A stretch of 64,000 bases of DNA from Scedosporium boydii (Eukaryota; Ascomycota; Sordariomycetes; Microascales; Microascaceae), in NCBI GenBank assembly GCA_002221725.1, contig NJFT01000134.1, forward strand, positions 47,427 through 111,426. The letters run 5' to 3'. Shown one piece after another: positions 58,039 to 64,000 of the stretch. Within the stretch, counting starts at the first letter, position 1. Every line of letters starts with the position of its first letter. A program made the translations under genes and the position numbers. The notes under the pieces were generated by a model. It was given only the letters and a program-made list of their open reading frames with translations. It was not told the origin of the DNA and did no database searches.

Positions 58039-61000
58039 GGCACAACGACGGCGGCTTCCATCAAGGTTCCCGGTGAAGCTTACACTAAACATTGACCATG
58101 AACTGACGACGACGACAATACGATTTGATAGTCTCCATCAAGAGATCCACTTAGTAATCCACTGTGGATAATTCCAGTATCAATCTCAAACTCAGAGAAG
58201 AGTCAGAGTGGGTTCACCACAATCCCACCGTTGTTTCTGCCAATGAGTGACACCAAGCATAGCACGCAGACACAGCAGAATCCACCAGAAACGTGACAAA
58301 AAAAATTCTTGCTAGATTCGAATCCTCTTGGTTCTTGGTCACGGTGTTCCCCCTTCACGTTCTCCGAAACAAGCACGATAGAAACAAACCCACATCAAGT
58401 GGACTCTTCGAAACGTCAAAAGGAAAAATTTTTACATCTTCGTCTTGTGCTTCGCTCTCGTGATCCTGCTTTTTGAATTTCCACATTTTTTTTAAATTAT
58501 TTTTTTCTCGTGTCGGTTTGTGGCATCGGCGGGTCGAACTTGTTTTGCGTTCTTTCCCGAGACCCATGAGAGGAATATCGAACCATGTAGGCATGTGGAT
58601 AAATGAAATGTAGGCAAAAAGGTGCAAGCGAGAGACACCAGAGACACTCGGACTGCTATCGTCACCATGCACTTTGTTCTCCGTTCCGTACGTTTGTTTG
58701 CATATGCCAATTCGTGTTATGCTCTAATGCCACACACCTCCAGACATGCAGACCTAACCTGCCTCATTCTATGCACGGCTCCAACTCAGTAGGTGCATTC
58801 TCGCCTCAACTTTCTTCAGACAATCGGGCCGGAACAACTCGGCGTCCACCTCCGCGCCGTGAGCAGGTATGGCCCCGGATACTACGAGCGGAAGCACGAG
58901 ATATCTTGCTGTATAGGGCCCCGGTTCCTTTACTACGGGCAGCAATAGCAATAGCAGTGCCGGCGCCTCCCCGCCTCAGCAGCAGTTGAATGAGTCTTCC
59001 GCTCTCCCATAGGCTCTATGCCTGCGATTCAGCAACCCGAGGCCGCCTCACAGCCCGAGATAGCCAGGCTCTAGCCGGGGCTACATGGCGAACCAGGACA
59101 GAAATGTGTCCATGCCGTATAGTTCTGTCCGGGGTTTATGCCCACTTGCAAGAAGGTTACGACTATTCTCGAGTACTGAAGCCGTCGACTCTAGTCTCGC
59201 CTGCCCACGTCTCGGCGCCATACGATCGGGCCCCTCCGTCAAAATGTCCCCGCTGAACAAATTGATAGCAACACATCCTGGCCGTGAAGCTGACAGAGTT
59301 TCCCCTCAAGAAGGGGGGTGAGTCTTGTCATCTTAGTTTAGAAAGAGCCCGCGTGGCTCCAAAGCAGCTTCTAGATCCATCGGAGGGTTCCACGTCCCAG
59401 GACAGGCTGGCGATGGAGTCGTCAACTCCATAGCATGATGCTCTCCGCAAGCGCTGAGAGGCATATTCCTGGAGGATTGGTTTCGAATACATTGATATCC
59501 ACTTCGTCTCGCTCTGGATACCCACCGAAAGCCATTAAATCACGGTCGGACACGTCCAGGTCTTCGTTCCCGTCTCCACACTGGGCCCTCCATCCCTTCA
59601 TTTACCGGTCGGGGTGAAGCCCACGTTTCCCCTTCTGACCGAGGACTTCTCGTAGACCAGTCATCCCAGTTGTACAGCTGGCGTCTCGATGTTTGTCGGA
59701 TTCAGCGCTGGAACAATAATCTAGAGTGCATAAAAGACAGATCCATTATCGTTTCTCCATTATCAAAATATCCTCCAATGGACATCCAACAAGTATTAAT
59801 ATTAGAAAAATAAAAATAAAACAAAACCCATAGCATAACCCAGATATCATGCCAACATCTGATCAATCCGGTAAACCTGCCCCATCCACGCCATGACAAG
59901 CCGTTGCAGCAGAGTCCGGCAGTTGGGCGGCGCGCAGTGGGGCTCCGGACCTTTCACGCCTCCCCTTGCCTTCTTTCCCTTGCCTGCCCACTTGTCCTTG
60001 TCCACTGACCCCGGCACCGACCAATCCGGATGGTTCGGCAGCCCAACTCCGATTCCGGGATGGGGACCCATAGAATGTGACACGGAGGAAGGAAGGAACA
60101 GCCTGAATGGAGCAAAGAATCCTCTCGAACAAATTTTCAACCTATCAGACCCAAGCATCAATGAGTAAGCAAGTTTCATGAAGAGGAGTCGCTCGATTTC
60201 GGGCTGTCCTGTTGGACCACGTCACAAGAGTGGGAAAAAGAGTCCGGTTTAGTTTTGATTCCTCATTTGCCAGGCTGCTTTCTTTTGTTGACTGCTGTTC
60301 TTGGGTCGTCGTCAGACAACCTTGCTTCATGGTCATATCCGGTTTCACGCCCCCTTCAGGCACCAGGATTGCCTGGGCGTTCGAGATTCGTGGGCTTTAC
60401 TGGTCGGCCAGGATCGGGATCAGGATTTTAATTGATCTTCTCCACACAATTTGACCAATTGCCAGATCAAGAGAGTCGTGGACACTGTGAAGATAATTCC
60501 ACCCGGCAGGACGTGAGTGAACATACTTGCAGAGTCTCGATGTCGACGCACCAAGTAAAAAAGAGTTGCACAATATTGCAGCCCAACAGGGGACAAGACA
60601 GCCGGAAAGGGTGGCAATTGAGCAAATTCTTCCCCCAAAAGCTCTCATAAACAACCAATTCCCCAATCAACGGGTTCAATGCTGCCTCTGCGTCCTGCAT
60701 CCCATGAGCCCTGTTTCCCCGATTCGGATTGATCATTGATCCCGTCATTGATCGAGGCATCCCGTCCAGAGAGAGAGGCTCAGCCCCAAGTTTGCCCTTC
60801 TTCCCCACTCTGCATCCGGAGGCAGGATTCAGTATGTATGTACATATGTGTATGTATGTGCGAAGCACGAATGACTAGCAAGCGCTCTGCTGCATGACCT
60901 TATTCGCAAGAATCAGTTTGGTCTCTCACTGGGAGAGCCTGGCGAGGATCTGGCACCGGGATTGGGACAGACAGAGAGTGCGCAATGCATTCACAATGCC

Positions 61001-61550
61001 TCAATGGGAGCATATTACACGTATTACATGTAAGGCTCCCTCGAACAAAACACAACAAGGTTGCTCCTCTCAGATGAAACACCCGCTCCACCCAACCGGA
61101 AGAGATCCTCTCATGGCAGAACTGACGGTGATTCGCTCGTCAGCAACCGATCTTTTGTTTGCCTGCCCCCCGTAAATAGCGTAAATAGGACGATAATAGA
61201 TTCCTCACCCCCAACCGAGGCCCTTCCATAGGGATTCCACTTCCACTACATTCATGCCGGGCCTGGCCGATTCGCGAACCAAACATGTTGCAACTCTCCC
61301 TTGTTGACTCTGGCCGGGCAAATCACCGAGCTTCACGAGCTCGAGCCAATGGATCTCGAGATGAACCCATGGCCTTCCGAAACCTTCTCTGTCTCTTACA
61401 AACCATCACCACCCACACCCCCTCCTCTTATGTAGGAAATAATATAATTAGGCTTGGGTTAATGCGGAACGAAGCAACAAGCTCTCAAGCTTGATCTCGA
61501 GAGAGTTTGCAGGCGTGTGCTTTAGAGCCATGTTCCCTGGCTAAAATGTG

Positions 61551-61568
61551 TGATGTGATGTGATGTGA
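61551..61568 (+). repeat. (TGATG)n pentamer repeat
   Basis: Tandem TGATG units in non-coding DNA. Confidence 0.7.
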
Positions 61569-62135
61569 ATGGTTCGTGGGACAACGTTCCTGCCATTTCC
61601 CTGTCATCTCGTTGACAACGGAATGGAACTTTAACAGAGAAAAACTTTTCAAACTTTTCTTTTATTCGGCATTTCGAATTGTCAATTACCATTGACTCTC
61701 CTGTAATTTACCGTTTGAATGTTTAAATCAATCGATTTTTAAGATTTTAAGCATTTGAGTTCCGCCGGGACAGGCTCAAAACCTCATCATCTTCAGGGCC
61801 GCCTCGTCAGTGGCGCCTTCATTTTCAGCAAGAAGATCAAAGTGTGGTGGCGATTGTCCGCGTTCCCTCACCCAGAATTATGGGCGTAAGACTGTTTTCC
61901 ACGGAGATCCATAGCTCTCTCGAGATCTTTCCTTCAAATTCACAAAGTTTCGACGGCTCAGGGAGATAATTAAGCGCTAGTATTAAACCGGTAAAGGGGT
62001 GTGTCCTCATCGAGGTGCCAGACTCAAGGAAGAAGGAAAAGGACCGCCATTGAAAAAGACAGAATCATAGACGGACACCACAGCGACGGTTTTGGACATA
62101 TTTCTTCTTCTCTCGCACTTTTTGAACTCTGTAGA

Positions 62136-62169
62136 ATATTACTCTCTCCCTTCTTAGCCAAGTGCTCTT
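62136..62169 (+). repeat. 34-bp direct repeat, left copy
   Basis: Begins ATATTACTCTCTCCC and ends AAGTGCTCTT. It is identical to 62624-62657, while the sequences flanking both copies differ. Confidence 0.85.
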
Positions 62170-62623
62170 CCACACGCCCCCTCCATCAGTGCTGGGGCAG
62201 TTCGCCTGGATACTGAATAGAGAAACCTTGTCTCAGTGCCATGATCTAGGAAGTAGGTTCGCATTTTACACTTTCCAACGGCGTTGCGAGTTTGAGTTGG
62301 GGGGCTTGGGGCCTAATCCACTTGGAGCATTCGTCTGCACACCTCGCACTGCACCTGCACTGCGATGTGAATCTGTTCTGATGTTCTCTGTCGCCTGGCA
62401 CCATCGTATGCTGTGCACTTGAGTACAAGGGAGCAGGCTTGGGGGGCAAATTTCTGTTTCTGGAATCGGTTCGCCTTGTCGGTTTTGGGTTTTCCCTGCC
62501 TGTTTTTGTGCCTTGAGGATTGGGCACACCCGCCGATACGAAGGAGTGTGAGCCAAGGCAATCAATTGATGGTAATACTAACTTGGAGCACAAGTGTTGG
62601 TGTAAGATATTGCCAGGCGATTG

Positions 62624-62657
62624 ATATTACTCTCTCCCTTCTTAGCCAAGTGCTCTT
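62624..62657 (+). repeat. 34-bp direct repeat, right copy
   Basis: Identical to 62136-62169; the two copies bracket 454 bp of unrelated sequence. Confidence 0.85.
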
Positions 62658-64000
62658 ACACAAGAGCTGCTAACTCCGTCCCCTTTCCGATATTCTCCTC
62701 ACCCAAGAATTTAAACAAGAAAAATTTTCTGCTAATTCCAAAAAATTTTTGACAGTCAATAAGACAAGGCCGCATGTCTCAGCCAAGCCCACCGGCTCTG
62801 GTTCCAGGTCCTCGAAACCCATTGGGTCGGGAATGTCTAAGACCTCGAGGAGAGACAAGACGAAATCTCGGAAGACTGAGAAAGCAGTTCGGTAACAGGA
62901 CAGCGGCATGAGAGAAATTCCTGGGACAAGGGCAAGACATTGAGTAGCCTCGTTGCTCTGGAGGAAGGAAGAGAAGGGAGAAGAAATTTTTCACGTCCAT
63001 TCACACATATTCCCGGCTAAGAGTCCGAGTTCATCCGTCACGAAACGAGTTTGTCGTCAACAGACATAAATTCTACCACCCGACGTGTTAGTGTGTTAGT
63101 GTGAAGTTGTGCCCGCATCGGAGAGACAAACTATGATAAACACCACCAGACGCTCCCAAAATAGAGAGGGAGAGTCCCCATCAATGGTTGAGTCTTGTTG
63201 AGGCGAGCTGTTGTTATTGTTGTCTCCCCCTTCTCTGACTTTTCCGAGATATTATCACATTTTCCGACCAATTCGAGTGAAAACTCTTAATTACCCACAA
63301 TTCAGATTCCAACCCCAGTCCGGATCATTAAATCCTGTTCGCCGATGCCTTTTTCGGATTGCCCAGCCAGGCTTGAGGGAGGAACCTCGCCTCGCCTAGC
63401 TAGGCGGAACCATACCCACGCCCCCGCCTTCACTTCTTCGTACTCATCGAATGGAGACAGCAAGAAGAAAAACAACTGGACTTGATACGAGATTTGGGCC
63501 AGCATCAATTGCTAAGTTCGGTGACTGGGTTCCTGGTTCTAGATCCGGCAGCACCTGGTGAAGAGCTATTTGAAAACATAAACCTAATGCTCTATCCACT
63601 CCTTTAGACCCGTTGCCAGGTGGCGTATTTCAAGAGGAGGGCGCCGAATTCACGTAAATCTCCGCCGAAATGCAGGCATTACCAAGTACAGCCAATGGAA
63701 GTCGGACGGAGAGGAGCGACCACGGCCCGACGAGGTCTTACCGCATTCCCAGCTGGACTCCATCGTCTTCTCGGTAAGCGTCCAGAGCAAGGCTAGCGAA
63801 GGTCTCGATCAGGCGGGCTCAAATCTCGGAAAGCCAATTCCAAAGGGAAACTCGTCCGAGGACAAAAAGTCCTAAGAAGAATGACGAGCCAAGACCCCCG
63901 TTGCAAGCCATCATCTTAAAAATAGAACGGAGACGAGAGGAGGCCAATCATGGACACAAGTCAAGCATAAAGCATTCACACCAACACACATGCACCACCA

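Larger units (their letters stand above)
56505..64000. other. Gene-free right end
   Basis: No supported gene over 7.5 kb. Contents seen: exact dispersed motif at 57975-57983; GGCAGT repeat at about 58019-58038; GTATGTAT-type repeats at about 60832-60858; TGATG repeats at 61551-61568; a 34-bp direct repeat pair at 62136 and 62624. ORFs of 100-140 aa (for example 58603-58989 plus, 60467-60868 minus) show no family features. Confidence 0.45.

Overview
The window is nuclear DNA of a filamentous ascomycete (Pezizomycotina, most likely a Sordariomycete). The evidence is short GT-AG introns of about 50-290 nt, often with CTAAC-type branch sites, together with fungal-type proteins: an NxxAQxxFR bZIP, a TRFH/telobox protein, an Ecl1-type zinc protein and a Det1-like phosphatase. 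There is no prokaryotic organisation, no rRNA and no convincing tRNA. The species cannot be named from sequence alone. All gene models were built by eye from splice signals and reading-frame continuity.

Region 0.9-31 kb holds eight of the nine supported genes. In order they are: a short AP-1-like bZIP factor (-); a His-rich coiled-coil protein (-); a protein built from tandem CxxHxC modules (-); a 1228-residue Tbf1/TRF-like telobox protein (-); an aldehyde dehydrogenase of the AldA type (+); a histidine-phosphatase family protein (-); a PRKRIP1/DUF1168 spliceosome-associated protein (+); and chaperonin subunit CCT3 (-). Most are housekeeping or regulatory and stand alone with their own introns. 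I see no biosynthetic cluster, operon-like unit or transposon ORF. ALDH and the phosphatase converge, as do PRKRIP1 and CCT3; Tbf1 and ALDH diverge across 3 kb.

Region 31-54.9 kb is almost 24 kb in which I can support no gene. It ends at an intronless Ecl1-family (life-span regulatory) gene with a long leader that carries a small upstream ORF. A further 8.6 kb after it has no supported gene; it contains a 54-nt A run and a 34-bp direct repeat.

The most striking non-coding signal is the dispersed near-palindromic 9-mer TACGAAGTA/TACTTCGTA. It occurs exactly at least 15 times, always outside exons, against about 0.5 expected by chance. One locus has two copies facing each other as a perfect hairpin. 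The most unusual protein is the 479-residue tandem CxxHxC protein. I found no clear evidence for a complete new multi-gene system.
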